Assembly (NCBI GenBank): GCA_030267565.1
Contig: BRXU01000033.1
Span: 186,001-250,000, forward strand
DNA: 64,000 bases
Direction: 5' to 3'
Origin: Pleodorina starrii
Lineage: Eukaryota > Chlorophyta > Chlorophyceae > Chlamydomonadales > Volvocaceae
The translations under genes were made by a program, and so were the position numbers. The notes below the pieces were generated by a model that was not told the DNA's origin, did not search any database, and was given only the letters and a program-made list of their open reading frames with translations. Of the stretch, positions 49,501 to 59,122 are shown piece after piece. Each line of letters begins with the position of its first letter. Position 1 is the first letter of the stretch.

Positions 49501-52500
49501 GAACCAGTTAGGACAGAAGCCAACGGGGGCTCCCTCATATGTGCTGCTTTTGCAGGTACTCTGAAGGTCACCGTTATTCATGGCAAGCCCACCTCTTGGA
49601 GGAGGCTTGTGTACACACTTGTTGATAACGAACTGAGTGCCACAGAACTCCCAATTGGGTTGACCAACGCCGACCGTAACCTTCGTAGCGGCGAGACCTT
49701 CCTCGCTCGCCTAACGTTGAATCTACCAGCTGACTTAGTGGAGCGGCTGGGCATAGGTAAGTTAAAACAACATTGCCGTTCCGTTGCGAGAGTCACAGGA
49801 TCGGGGGCACGGGTTCGGGGGTACGGGACGGCTGCGAAGTCTGCGGTGGGCACCGTGCTCGTTAGCCACGGCAGCGGATCGGATCATAGTCAACTGCCAA
49901 AGGCATATGTTGCGATACGCTTTTGTATGTTTAACACAACAATGGCCACTGACCAGTTATAACATGGACATTTGGAGGCGTCACAATTTAAAGAAAGAAA
50001 GAAAGTTTTAGAAAGTTTTACGCTGGACCGTAGGCCCTAGCGTGGGTTAAGGGAACAGACTGATGCCTCATCGGCGGGTACAGCCCATTACCGCGGTGAC
50101 CGCCTTTTTGACTAAGATGGGTTGCTTCTCCCACCCACCCAGTGTCTGGACTCCGTCTCACTCGGATCACATCTGGGTACCCGCACGCATTCTTCCCAGA
50201 TATGCCAGACACATCATCGTTGAACATTCAACCGTTATGAGTTCTACCAGTGCAGGGGACAGGGACATGGCTAAAGAGCCATGCTGTCACCTGCTGTTCG
50301 TTCCCACACTAGGGCCCCCATCAGTCACCCAGCCCTCTGCGAAGGCCGGGATCGAACCGGTGACCTCTCGGCCACCAATTCCGTGCCCTAACTCTCAGGC
50401 ACTTCCTAGGGGAGACAATACAATATTAATACACACAAGCGCCATTCCAACGGACTGCATCAATACACTCTGAAGTCCGTGCCTGACCTTGCCCTAACAT
50501 GTCCTACCTTTCTCGCCATCTTCTCGGCCTATTACCGGCCACCACCCCAGGGTCGAGCCGTCGCCTTTTGAGCGAGGAGCACGAGGCGGCCCGTCGCATG
50601 GTGCTGGATTTCCAGGGCTCCCGCCGCAGCGTGCAGGAGTTGGTAGCCTTTAAGGAAGTTTTAGAGACCGTGTCATCCACACCATTGCGAGTGAAATTCC
50701 AGGCTTCCCAGCTTTCACCTGCCGGTTCGGATGCAGGAAAGGTGCGATGACAGCATCGTTTGTGGGACAAACGTATGCAACCAAGCTTTGCTCATTAGCT
50801 CGTAAGAGATGATACCTGCGTTCCGGCAGAAAAGGGCCATAAGCATGCATGATACGGTGCATATCTTGAGCTTGTTCGTTAATTGCCGTCCAAAACATGT
50901 TCTGGTCTTGCAATTGGTGCTCTTAAGTACGGCACAACGAATCACACGACATTGCATGAATGTTGTCATTAACATCGCGCGGGCCGTTTGTGCGTCGTGC
51001 CGCAGAGTTTGCTCGGCACCAATGGGAGATTATCTGCGCTGGTATTCGTTTTCAGGAGTACTGCGTGCGAAATAAACCCAGCGATTAACGCGGATCGGGT
51101 ACGACAGGCATTGTTTGGCAACGGTAACAACGCTGTCCCAACTCTGCAGAGGTATTATGACGTGAGTAATTTGAGTCAAAATAAGGGCGGCCCAACTATC
51201 TGGTCAGTCATGCCAGGTTTGCTGAATTAGGGTTGACCCTAGCAGACATACGTTTCCGACGATGTTACTTGATATTTCAGGACAGATGCTAAGCTGTTTG
51301 ATAGTTGTTAAACATGTGTGGCCTTAATTGTTTCGATAACGCGCACAGCTGTTGGTCCGGCTCACAGCTGTGGTCCGGCTCACAGTCGCCGTGCAACCTC
51401 TGCCGCTCGAAAGCAAAAGAAGCGTGGGCAATGACCCTTACACGTCATGCACTCGATTGGCGTTATCCCCTCTGATCGTCCGTCCGGTCCGGTCCAACTG
51501 GTCGCCGACCATCTGTGCTACCTGGTGTGGACATACCTCGCACATGAGTGAAAGTGTGGTCCGCCGTCCGGTGATTCACACTCCATGTCCTTCTCGCACT
51601 TCAATATGAGCTAAAGCGAAAATTCCACGAATAATGCTCCCTGCGGTTGCTGGACCTGCAGACCTGCTCGTACAACCAAGCCACCCTCCTCCAGCAGAAC
51701 ACCCTCACGTTTGATATTGACATTCCATGCACGGGAACAATGTCGAGAGGCTGGTATGACATGAAGGAAGGCAGAGGCAACAGGGACAACAATGAAAACG
51801 AAATGTGGGCCCTTCCGGAGCTGGCCAAGGAGTTTATTCAGGTGCGTTAAAATCAGCCCCGGGTTTCATGCCTCCAGGCACCGACAGATAGCATGTTACC
51901 TGACAGCTAGTCAGCACGATTTTCATGCTTTGGGTAGGCTGGGTGATATCAGGTGATGGAGGCTTGATTAAGCACATGGCTGCTGTGTGACCAGTGCAGA
52001 ACAGCAAGGAAGTCACAGTACAGGCTCCATCGTTAATACTTCTCACCTTGAATGCTCAGTACGTCTACTGTTCGCCAGGTCGCCTGTGTTAGCGAAGTCC
52101 CTTTCAAGGCCGCTAGCGTATTGGTAGTACTTTGTTTATCCCCGCTCAAATATCCTCTTCCCTCAAGTACCTTGCTTCCTGTCACTTACCGAAAGCCAAG
52201 CTCATCGAGTAAAAAGAAAACCCATCCCTGTATGACTTCTCCATCTGTCGTGCAACCATTTTACACAGCGTACCAATAAAGCAGTTTGGGACCAGTGGTC
52301 TTCCTACCGCCGCAAGATCTTCATTTATCCCTTCACCTACAATCCTTTCCTCTTGGAGAAGATTGCCGCAATGGTGCGAACTAAGTGTGTGTGGAGCGCG
52401 TTTGCATAGCTTTGACTGGCTCCTATTTTGTCCAAATTCTATCAAGAAATGGATGTAAATCTGTTGCGGGTGCGGTGTTCTATTACTCTATTTTCACCAA

Positions 52501-55175
52501 GTTCCCGATGTATACAAATTTGGATAAATATCTACTGTATATTTGTAGAGATACAACCCGATGAAATCAATGCCATCGCTTTTTTTCTGGGGTTACTTAT
52601 TGATTTGTCCAACCCCCTGGCCATGTTTGTCTGTCCGGTGCCCGTGTGCAGGCGACCGTTGGATGTACTTCTGCTGATCCAGATTGCTATTCGTGGGTCC
52701 AGACAGACGGGACGAACCTCGATATCCCAGCCTTGTTTCAGGAGCTAGGTAGGTGCATCCCAGCATCTCTGTGCGCCTGGCGCAGGCAGCGGACCATTGG
52801 ATGCTGTACCCATGCTTTGATCACCGGACGTTCAAATGGTACCTGATATTTTTATAGTTTGGGTGAGCGAGGCCCGCGGTTTCAGACCCCGACGCATGTC
52901 CAGTAGGCTGTGTCGGCCGTACAACCATAAAGCAACCACCGCATGAATTGCATTGTTGGTGCTGCTAAATATGTGCCGTTGCTTTCGGGGGTGCAGGTCA
53001 TAATATTGGCCTGGCGCACTCAAGTCGGCTGACCTGTGAAGGCGCCAATGCTGGGACTTCATGCCGGATAGATGAGGCGGGTGATCAATCGGACCCAATG
53101 GGCAACGTAAACATTGACGACCGAAGCAGGGGCCTGGTGTGCATTAATGCAGCCCAGGTATGTAGAAACTCCCAGCACGCCGATTGCAGAACAGCTAACA
53201 TTAAGAGAAACCCGTCACCCCATCTCTTTTTTCTCCCTCAACCCACGCCTCGGCCTTCGATCGGACGGTTTTATTATTATTTGATTATTATGAATACCGT
53301 ATGATTAGGATTATTATCATTATTATGATTAGTATTCGTATTAGTATTAGCATTATTATAATATTAATATCGTTATTAGTATTAGCAGTATTTTATTACT
53401 TTTATACGTTTTATAAGTATTCGTATTATTAGTCCTTTTGATGTCATTATCATCAAGGTTTCAGTATTAAAATAATGCAACCCAAGTAGCATTGATCATG
53501 AGGTGTACACAACACGCAACTTTAATGTGTGCAGTCGTACAAGGCTGGCTGGTCAAGGCCAATTCAAGGAGGCCACATGAACGCTTTTAACGACCTTCGA
53601 CCAGGTGTTCCGCGAGAGTTGACTGTGCCCGCAATGGCCCTGGCCAAGCAGAACATGCTGCGCATCGTCACAGATCCAAATAACCCTCTCATCGACGAAA
53701 GAATGACCATGCCCCAGCGCGCTGTGTTCGTGTCATACAGGTACGAGGATAGATGGGCGCCGTCACTTTGGTCCCTGTCTCGCTCTGTAACACATTCCAG
53801 TACAGATGTTGCGCTATTTGATTGAGAAATAGACTGTCCGATCGTCTAGAAGATTTGCGCTCACAAAGACTATTTAGCAGTTTGTGAGTTCATCGGTCCA
53901 TCCCCGCGTCCCTACGGTCAGCCTTTAGACCACCCGTCCATGCTCCGCTTCCTCTACAAATGCGCCCCTGTACCTGTATTTTGGATCCGTTAATTAACTC
54001 CTACATGTGCACCTGAATGTTGTGGCGATTCGCCTGCAGGGTACGCCAGAGCGCATCAGGCTCCTACGACTCGGGCCTACCCGTCGATTACAGTGGTCTC
54101 GTATGGTGAGTTTAGTCCCTTTCATTACTACCTTCCATTACTACCTTCCATTACTACCTTCCATTACGTTTTCGTGCTCATTTATCACATTTCCAACCCA
54201 CCGAACCGCTCTGCGCCCTCAGGATTCACGAATACAACGAAACGGCCAACGGTCTCTCTGGCACCATCGCCACCCCACCGCTTCTGCTTAGCGCCCTGAC
54301 AGACAAGAGCACCTCCCCTGCGAATCTGGGTTTAGGAAGCCTGCGGCGTACTTTCATCTATCAAATGCCGGGACTCGGCGGTATTTACGTTACACTTAGG
54401 ACAGTATCGCCCCAGGCCGCCACCGTGTCAATGTGTCGCTTCTCCGACCAGATGAAGGAAACGACGGTAGGCTCCTTCGGCTGCAACGACGGTGTTGATA
54501 ATGACTGGTGAGCAGCCGGTCGCTTTGCGGAAGTTGCCATGAGGTATGAGTGCTTGCACATATCAGCAGGAGGTCAGCTTGGCTTCTAGCTCATTGGTTC
54601 GTCACAAAAAGACCCGTCACAGTACAGGATATAAATGTGGTACCAATATGAACTGATGAGACTAGCTCGTTTCTTGTCCTTGCGTCAAACGACGCATTCC
54701 CACTTGGAGAGTCTCCATATATGCATACAATCTGGCAGGCAACAAGGATAAACATCAAGTAGTGTTCTGCTGAAAGTAGTATTAATGCAACTCAACAATA
54801 AATACAACGTGCCTCGAAGACCTTATCAGCTGTGATGTCGTCCCGAATCTGTTCAGCGGTATCCACGCACGCGGCGATCTCCGTCCGATCTATAATCACC
54901 TCATTTATTTCATCCTTAACAATTTCTGGTTACGATGTTTGCGTGCTCGCAGCGATGGGCTGGTCGACCGAATGGACCCCGACTGCGACCCTTCCCTGCA
55001 ACCACCGCCACCGCAACTACCGCCACATCCTTCTCCTCCTCCTCCTCCTCCTCCGCGCAAACGTCCAACGACTCTTCGGCAAAAGCTGAAGAAACCTCCG
55101 CCGCCGCCACGGTCACCGCGCGCGCCCCGCGGGCGTAATTCGCGCTCACAGCGCTCGCCGCCGGTCGGTAAATGA
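37974..55175 (+). CDS. Three-module M11 metalloproteinase fusion, array gene 5
   Basis: Predicted as a single gene of 36 exons and 5766 bases, 1921 residues, in frame from the signal peptide to the stop of the third proline-rich tail. It joins modules 5a, 5b and 5c, described separately. Evidence for fusion: only 5a has a TATA box and a signal-peptide exon; the proline-rich exon of 5a (43343-43545) continues without interruption into INISVVVQ, the end of an exon 2, and splices in phase 1 to exon 3 of 5b across a 178-base intron; the proline-rich exon of 5b can splice in phase 1 (donor GTAGGT at 48978) to a 27-base exon 2 (49241-49267) encoding RTVNVWVQ and then to exon 3 of 5c. No TGTAA is present in either linker. 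If the 48978 donor is not used, a TAG stop follows at 48986-48988 and 5c would be left without promoter and signal peptide. MAKRGLLL is taken as the start; an ATG three bases upstream is also in frame. Confidence 0.7.
41301..41726 (+). mobile_element. tRNA-derived SINE, copy A, in intron 9 of module 5a
   Basis: Head starts CCCCTAGGAAGTGCCTGAGAG; a tRNA-like promoter follows with a B-box-like AATTCGATCC at 41357-41366. The tail is (CTTT)n at 41699-41725. Flanks TGTAAACGGT (41291-41300) and TGTACACGGT (41727-41736) look like a 10-base target-site duplication with one change. Copies B and C have the perfect B box (A/G)GTTCGATCC. Confidence 0.8.
43724..48977 (+). CDS. Module 5b: catalytically dead M11 module
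   Basis: Exons: 43724-43960, 44136-44341 (an acceptor six bases further in is equally in frame), 44548-44718, 45178-45357, 45902-45991, 46479-46572, 46753-46913, 47459-47688, 47906-47974, 48110-48379, 48838-48977. No exon 1; exon 2 end is supplied by 43343-43545. Exon 4 has GRRLLNEKHEAARRM. The site that reads QELGHNIGLAHS elsewhere is VQHLG | LNMGLARSAA here: the catalytic Glu is His, the second ligand is Leu and the third is Arg. DPMG is kept. Exon 7 lost 12 bases, dropping the NW of FNW. The donor of exon 10 has moved 24 to 27 bases downstream to CCG|GTAAGC, adding NAFSPTR. The acidic loop is DGADQDCDGLFDENDPDC, then about 30 residues almost all P and S. Frame and splice sites are intact, so it is a pseudoenzyme module rather than an obvious pseudogene. 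Confidence 0.75.
44812..44907. repeat. 48-base perfect tandem duplication in intron 5 of module 5b
   Basis: Two identical 48-base units starting ACGCAGGTCTGTTCCGTGGG. Each carries a CAG|GTCTG resembling the exon 6 acceptor, but the downstream sequence is not exon 6. Confidence 0.95.
45388..45812 (-). mobile_element. LINE (non-LTR retrotransposon) relic in intron 6 of module 5b
   Basis: The minus-strand frame 45610-45810 encodes ANRSRVHVPRTEQKCPCC, then GQIEDEKHVIM and a final stretch with SARMKGSF. This matches the form RxCxxC-G-xxEDExHxxxxC of the zinc-binding end of LINE reverse transcriptases. The copy is 5'-truncated; GTGAGATTTCTT repeats at 45820-45860 border it. A 15-base-arm hairpin follows the stop. 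The 3' end is shared with 23187-23262. Confidence 0.65.
45576..45611. repeat. Perfect hairpin GAGATGGGATCCCCC with AAACAA loop
   Basis: Arms 45576-45590 and 45597-45611 are perfect reverse complements. It lies immediately after the stop of the LINE frame on the minus strand and may be a 3'-UTR structure of that element. Confidence 0.9.
47186..47272 (+). repeat. Dispersed repeat R, copy 1, intron 9 of module 5b
   Basis: Contains GAAACCCGTCACCCCA, CTCAACCCACGCCTC and CGGTCGGGCG, and is followed by an ATTATATTT-rich tail. Copy 2 is at 53208-53276 in the same intron of module 5c. Likely the 3' end of a retroelement. Confidence 0.6.
49241..55175 (+). CDS. Module 5c: M11 metalloproteinase, QExxH type, C-terminal module of the fusion
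   Basis: Exons: 49241-49267, 49556-49756, 50551-50741, 51006-51161, 51662-51841, 52269-52373, 52652-52748, 52997-53157, 53535-53740, 54040-54105, 54223-54507, 54953-55175. No signal-peptide exon is visible between 48989 and 49240. Exon 3 is shortened (201 bases, others 228 to 249). Exon 4 has SSRRLLSEEHEAARRMVLDF. Exon 5 is divergent (SLLGTNGRLSALVFVF in place of DLFVVNGxxQNxSSLTFVF) and 15 bases short. Exon 7 uses an acceptor that adds one codon. The site is intact: FQELG | HNIGLAHSSR, with Met-turn QSDPMGN. The tail has DNDCDGLVDRMDPDCD, then a (CCT)n-encoded proline run and a basic, serine-rich end RSPPVGK. By residues this is the module of gene 5 most likely to be active. Confidence 0.8.
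49990..50413 (-). mobile_element. tRNA-derived SINE, copy B, in intron 3 of module 5c
   Basis: Reverse orientation: (AAAG)n tail at 49990-50007 and head ending CTCAGGCACTTCCTAGGGG near 50413. The B box reads GGTTCGATCCC on the minus strand (50347-50357). Nearly identical to copy C over their shared length. No clear target-site duplication. Confidence 0.8.
53208..53276 (+). repeat. Dispersed repeat R, copy 2, intron 9 of module 5c
   Basis: GAAACCCGTCACCCCATCTC, CTCAACCCACGCCTCGGCC and CGATCGGACGG match copy 1; the A/T-rich tail continues into a long (TTA)n-like stretch. Confidence 0.6.
53264..53425. repeat. (TTA)n-like low-complexity stretch
   Basis: Imperfect runs of ATTATTAGTATT and TATTATTAT directly following repeat R in intron 9 of module 5c. 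Confidence 0.85.
54123..54168. repeat. 13-base tandem repeat CATTACTACCTTC
   Basis: Three perfect copies and a partial fourth in intron 11 of module 5c. Confidence 0.95.
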
Positions 55176-55790
55176 AAGAGATGTTGCAGGTTAGAGCGGC
55201 TCGATCGATGTCCTCTGAGACGGGCGGCTGCAGAAACTTCATCAGCCGACAGGTTGCCTTGGTTGTGACAAAATATGCCTGCTCTTCGGTAACTGGCTAT
55301 CACAACTGGTAATGCTTGTGTGCTGTCTAGTCGTGCGCAGCCTTGCTAAATTGCAGATGCGAATGAAGCGCCGAGCCGGAAGCCGAGGTTCGCTTTTAAC
55401 CAGTTACAGCCATGCGAGGACTTAACCGTGACATGGTGTTAGGTTACACGAGGCAGCATGTGCCAACATGGAAAGACAGGCACACGCGGACTTATTTTCG
55501 TTCTTGTGTTCTTGAAGTATCAACAAAACGCTACTGAATTGGGTAACACCTACAAATCTGACGCTGCTCCTACATCGGGTACACATGGGTTTCGGATGAA
55601 TATGAAGTGCATGTTGCGTGTTTGCGAGGCCACTTGGGTACACGTTTTGCACCGTACGTGCGTATAGAATTTGACTGCGAAGCGCTGTGATGTCTTCAGG
55701 GGGCCCGGGTCTCGTCTGTTCCATCGTTGGTGATGTCGGTGAGACGAGTTGATGAACGTACGACGATTTATCTGCAGTATACATTAATAA

Positions 55791-55802
55791 TGTAACATGT
55801 AA
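55791..55802 (+). terminator. Candidate poly(A) signals TGTAA, gene 5
   Basis: Two TGTAA motifs seven bases apart, about 615 bases after the gene 5 stop. They are the first TGTAA seen after that stop. Confidence 0.35.
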
Positions 55803-55888
55803 CCCGCATCAGAGCGACGGAGATCCTGTGGCATGAGGATCCCACGCAACATGACTTCCGGCGATAGTTGTATATGCTTGATTCTTGA

Positions 55889-56264
55889 AAGAAAGAAAGA
55901 AAGTTTTAGAAAGTTTTACGCTGGACCGTAGGCCCTAGCGTGGGTTAAGGGAACAGACTGATGCCTCATCGGCGGGTACAGCCCATTACCGCGGTGACCG
56001 CCTTTTTGACTAAGATGGGTTGCTTCTCCCACCCACTCAGTGTCTGGACTCCGTCTCACTCGGATCACATCTGGGTACCCGCACGCATTCTTCCCAGATA
56101 TGCCAGACACATCATCGTTGAACATTCAACCGTTATGAGTTCTACCAGTGCAGGGGACAGGGACATGGCTAAAGAGCCATGCGGTCACCTGCTGTTCGTT
56201 CCCACACCAGGGCCCCCATCAGTCACCCAGCCCTCTGTGAAGGCCGGGATCGAACTGGTGACAT
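55889..56264 (-). mobile_element. tRNA-derived SINE, copy C, 5'-truncated, with target-site duplication
   Basis: Reverse orientation with (AAAG)n tail at the left. The head breaks off just past the B box (AGTTCGATCCC on the minus strand, 56245-56255). CTTGATTCTTGA flanks both sides (55877-55888 and 56265-56276), a perfect 12-base target-site duplication, so it inserted already truncated. Confidence 0.88.
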
Positions 56265-56404
56265 CTTGATTCTTGATAAGGCGTGCAGTTTAAAACGCAT
56301 ATTTGCAGTTTCCGCCGACTGCTGTGAACGCCGAACACACGATTTTGTAATAATGTCACCAGCAGCCTTACTCTTTAGACAGAGGTTTCGGACTTTAGGG
56401 TTGG

Positions 56405-56805
56405 ACGACTAGGGGTTGTAGGCCCTAGTGCCCCTAAGGATGGGGCGCTCCCCTATCCTTACCGCCCCTACCGCCCTAGAGCCCCTAGTGCCCCCGGGGG
56501 CCCCTACACCCCCGGACGGCCCCTACCACCCTAGAGCCCCTAGTGCCCCCGAGGTGCCTCCCCACCCCAACCACCCCTACCACCCTAAAGCCCCTAGTGC
56601 CCCCGGGGGGGCCCCCCATCAAGAGAACCCCTAGTGCCTTAGAGCCCCTAGTGCCCCCGGGGTGCCTCCCCACCCCAACCGCCCCTAGCACCCCTACCAT
56701 GCCTAGTGCCTGGCCGGGGCCCCCCCCCTCCCTACCGCCCCCAGTGCCCCTACCGCCCCTGGTGCCTGGCCGGGGGCCCCCCCTCCCTACCACCCCTAGT
56801 GCAAC
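56405..56805. repeat. C-rich minisatellite with CCCCTAGTGCCCCCG core
   Basis: Repeats of CCCTAGAGCCCCTAGTGCC, CCCCACCCCAACC and TGGCCGGGG. Related to 26380-26990; a smaller patch is at 57346-57415. Proline-rich frames here are compositional. Confidence 0.8.
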
Positions 56806-56947
56806 CCCAGACTGCGAACTGTTGCCAATCTGTAAAATGAATACTATAGCAGAGAGCTGGGCCACTCGGGCCTCCCCGGACAGATGAAAACATAGCTTAA
56901 CAGGTTGGCTCCAGACTGGCCGTATGCATGAAGCTGGTACGGTGAGT

Positions 56948-57087
56948 AATGCAGTTAACATCCCCGCGTGCTAGCCAAATTCGTAGCTACAATTCATGTA
57001 GCTACAGTTCATAGCTACAATTCGTAGCTACAATTCATGCAGTTAACATCCCCGCGTGCTAGCCAAATTCGAATCTACAATTCATGT
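56948..57087. repeat. Direct duplication of ATGCAGTTAACATCCCCGCG segment
   Basis: The roughly 50-base segment from ATGCAGTTAACATCC to CTACAATTCATG occurs at about 56948 and 57038, separated by several AGCTACAATTCAT copies. Confidence 0.8.
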
Positions 57088-58994
57088 TGCACGTCAATAA
57101 TTGAATTTACGGACGAAAGTCGACTTGCGCTGGACTTGCGCGGCAGCAGTGTTTGTACGCTTATACGGACATAACTATGTTGCATACGTTCTCCACTGGT
57201 CTGTTTTCCACGCTAGAAGGAGGAGTATGGATGGCGAGGTGATAAAGTCATGGAGGGGAGATGAAAAAGTCGTGACGCAAAGAGCCGCGAGGCAGCAGAA
57301 GCATTTGGAGATGTATATGTTTGAAAAGGAGAAATTTAACAGGACCCCTACCGTGCCCGAGTGCCCCCGAGCACCACTACCGGTCGTGGCAGTAGGGCCT
57401 AGTGCCCCTAGTCGTCCATTTGTGTCGGACTAAGCGCGAGGCGCGGGTCCGACCCGTTGGTCACGTAACGACGCGAACCTTCAAAGTAACGAAACCTTTA
57501 ACATTAATAAAAAATATTAATATAGGCCAAAGACTAGTGTGGTGTGTCCGTGCCCAGCTGTCGATCACTGCTTATGCGGGGCACATTGACGGACGCTCGA
57601 CCGTACAGTTACACAAACCACAACCGATCAATAATTCTCCATTCTGCATTGCTGCAGACGGGGCTTATACCCTTGCATCGGCCAGTCACGTTGTAGGCAA
57701 AGCAGGCTGCGTGCTGCTGGCCCAATACACCAACATGAACAGGCGTCATACCAGTAGAGTCACATATGACTCAGCCTGCAGGCAGCTCCCACCTACGTGA
57801 CCATATACCATACTAGTAAACGTGAAAGCACAGCAAGATGCCGACCCACAGCCAACAAAAACCGCAGACAGCTCCTGCGGCCGCACATAGCAGATCCCAA
57901 AAATGCCAGTTCATAGCTGTGCGTTCATGCAGGCCAAGCCAACACAAAGCCTCATATACACACATGCGTCCACACCAGCTGTATTGCAGTGAAGAAGCCC
58001 TTAACAAACATTTGGAACATGGAGACATCTATTAACGTTTAAAGGTCACCTTTACACCTTTACATGGTTACCGCTATGGCATCGACGTTGTGGTGGTGTG
58101 CATGGCTTTCCTGCAGCGTTTTGTTGGAGCAAGAATGCATCAAACACCACGACTCGATGACGTCAGGATGTATTCTGTCTATTGATGTTTCATTATTTAT
58201 GGTCCCGAATCTCGACACATCCCGAATAAACACATCGGCGCATTGTTGCGCCGCGTTAGCTCTGCAACAGCACAGCTGTCAGCTTTACCCCGAACCCTTC
58301 AAGGCCCCCACGCGCTCCGCTTGGACCTCTTTGCCTTTCTGCAACGCATCAAATTCCAAACTTCAGCATGTGACTTGGTAATAACCCGGCGCTGGCTGGC
58401 TGTTGGGCCTAGGGGGGCTGGGGATATGCACTGGGGCTTCCGGCTTATTGTTTTCTTAATCGTCAAGCCTTTACACTGCTTAAAACATTTTACAATATAG
58501 ATAGAACCACTAGATAGAACCCCTGGTCTTGCTGCCCTGCCCAACTTCTGTTAGACAAGTTTAGGGGAGCTTTCAGAAACGGGTGAGCATAAGCCGCAAG
58601 GAGTTAAACGTCAATGGCGGGCACTGTGTTCTACCTAAAGTAGTACATACCCAAGTAAAAAGAATTTGGAACGATCGCAAGCTATAGACGTTCGCAGCAC
58701 CTACTGTCAAGAGTAATAATTTATGGTTTAATGATTTTATACTCCTAACATGTAAGATTATAAAACTGATTTTAACTCTACATTACGTTTTGTTCAAAGT
58801 GAAATGCGAGCGATACAGTTGCCACCATCTGAAACGAATGTGGTTAGATACCGATACGCGGAATACTACAACTTCAAATGATATTACATATAACATCTCA
58901 TTATCAAGTCATACATATGCATGTCCTGCTTGTTGTGTCCGCCACGAAGACGGAAAGACGTGTACGGAGAAATAACCGACACATAGCCAACAAA

Positions 58995-59000
58995 TATAAA
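58995..59000 (+). promoter_or_regulatory. TATA box of array gene 6
   Basis: TATAAA 128 bases before the gene 6 start codon, within the spacing shared by the array. Confidence 0.5.
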
Positions 59001-59122
59001 TCAACCTGCATCACGATGTAAATGTTTTTGAGGCCATTGAACTAATTATATTCCAAACTTACTTCATATCCTCCACATCTTGCTTACGCCGTCCCGTCTG
59101 GGAGCGAAGCCAAGGAGTGACG

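Larger units (their letters stand above)
55176..58994. other. Intergenic region between array genes 5 and 6
   Basis: 3.8 kb holding SINE copy C, the C-rich minisatellite at 56405-56805 and a duplication at 56948-57087. Plus-strand frames at 57838-58035 and 58064-58381 have Cys and His spaced somewhat like C2H2 fingers (for example CSEEALNKHLEHG) but no second diagnostic feature; I leave them uncalled. No other gene is supported. Confidence 0.5.

Noticed and set aside
56428..56887. Proline-rich frames downstream of gene 5
   Set aside because: By-products of the C-rich minisatellite; not linked to an upstream DGLVD exon.
57838..58381. Possible C2H2-like Cys/His pattern upstream of gene 6
   Set aside because: Spacing is irregular and only one half-motif is visible.
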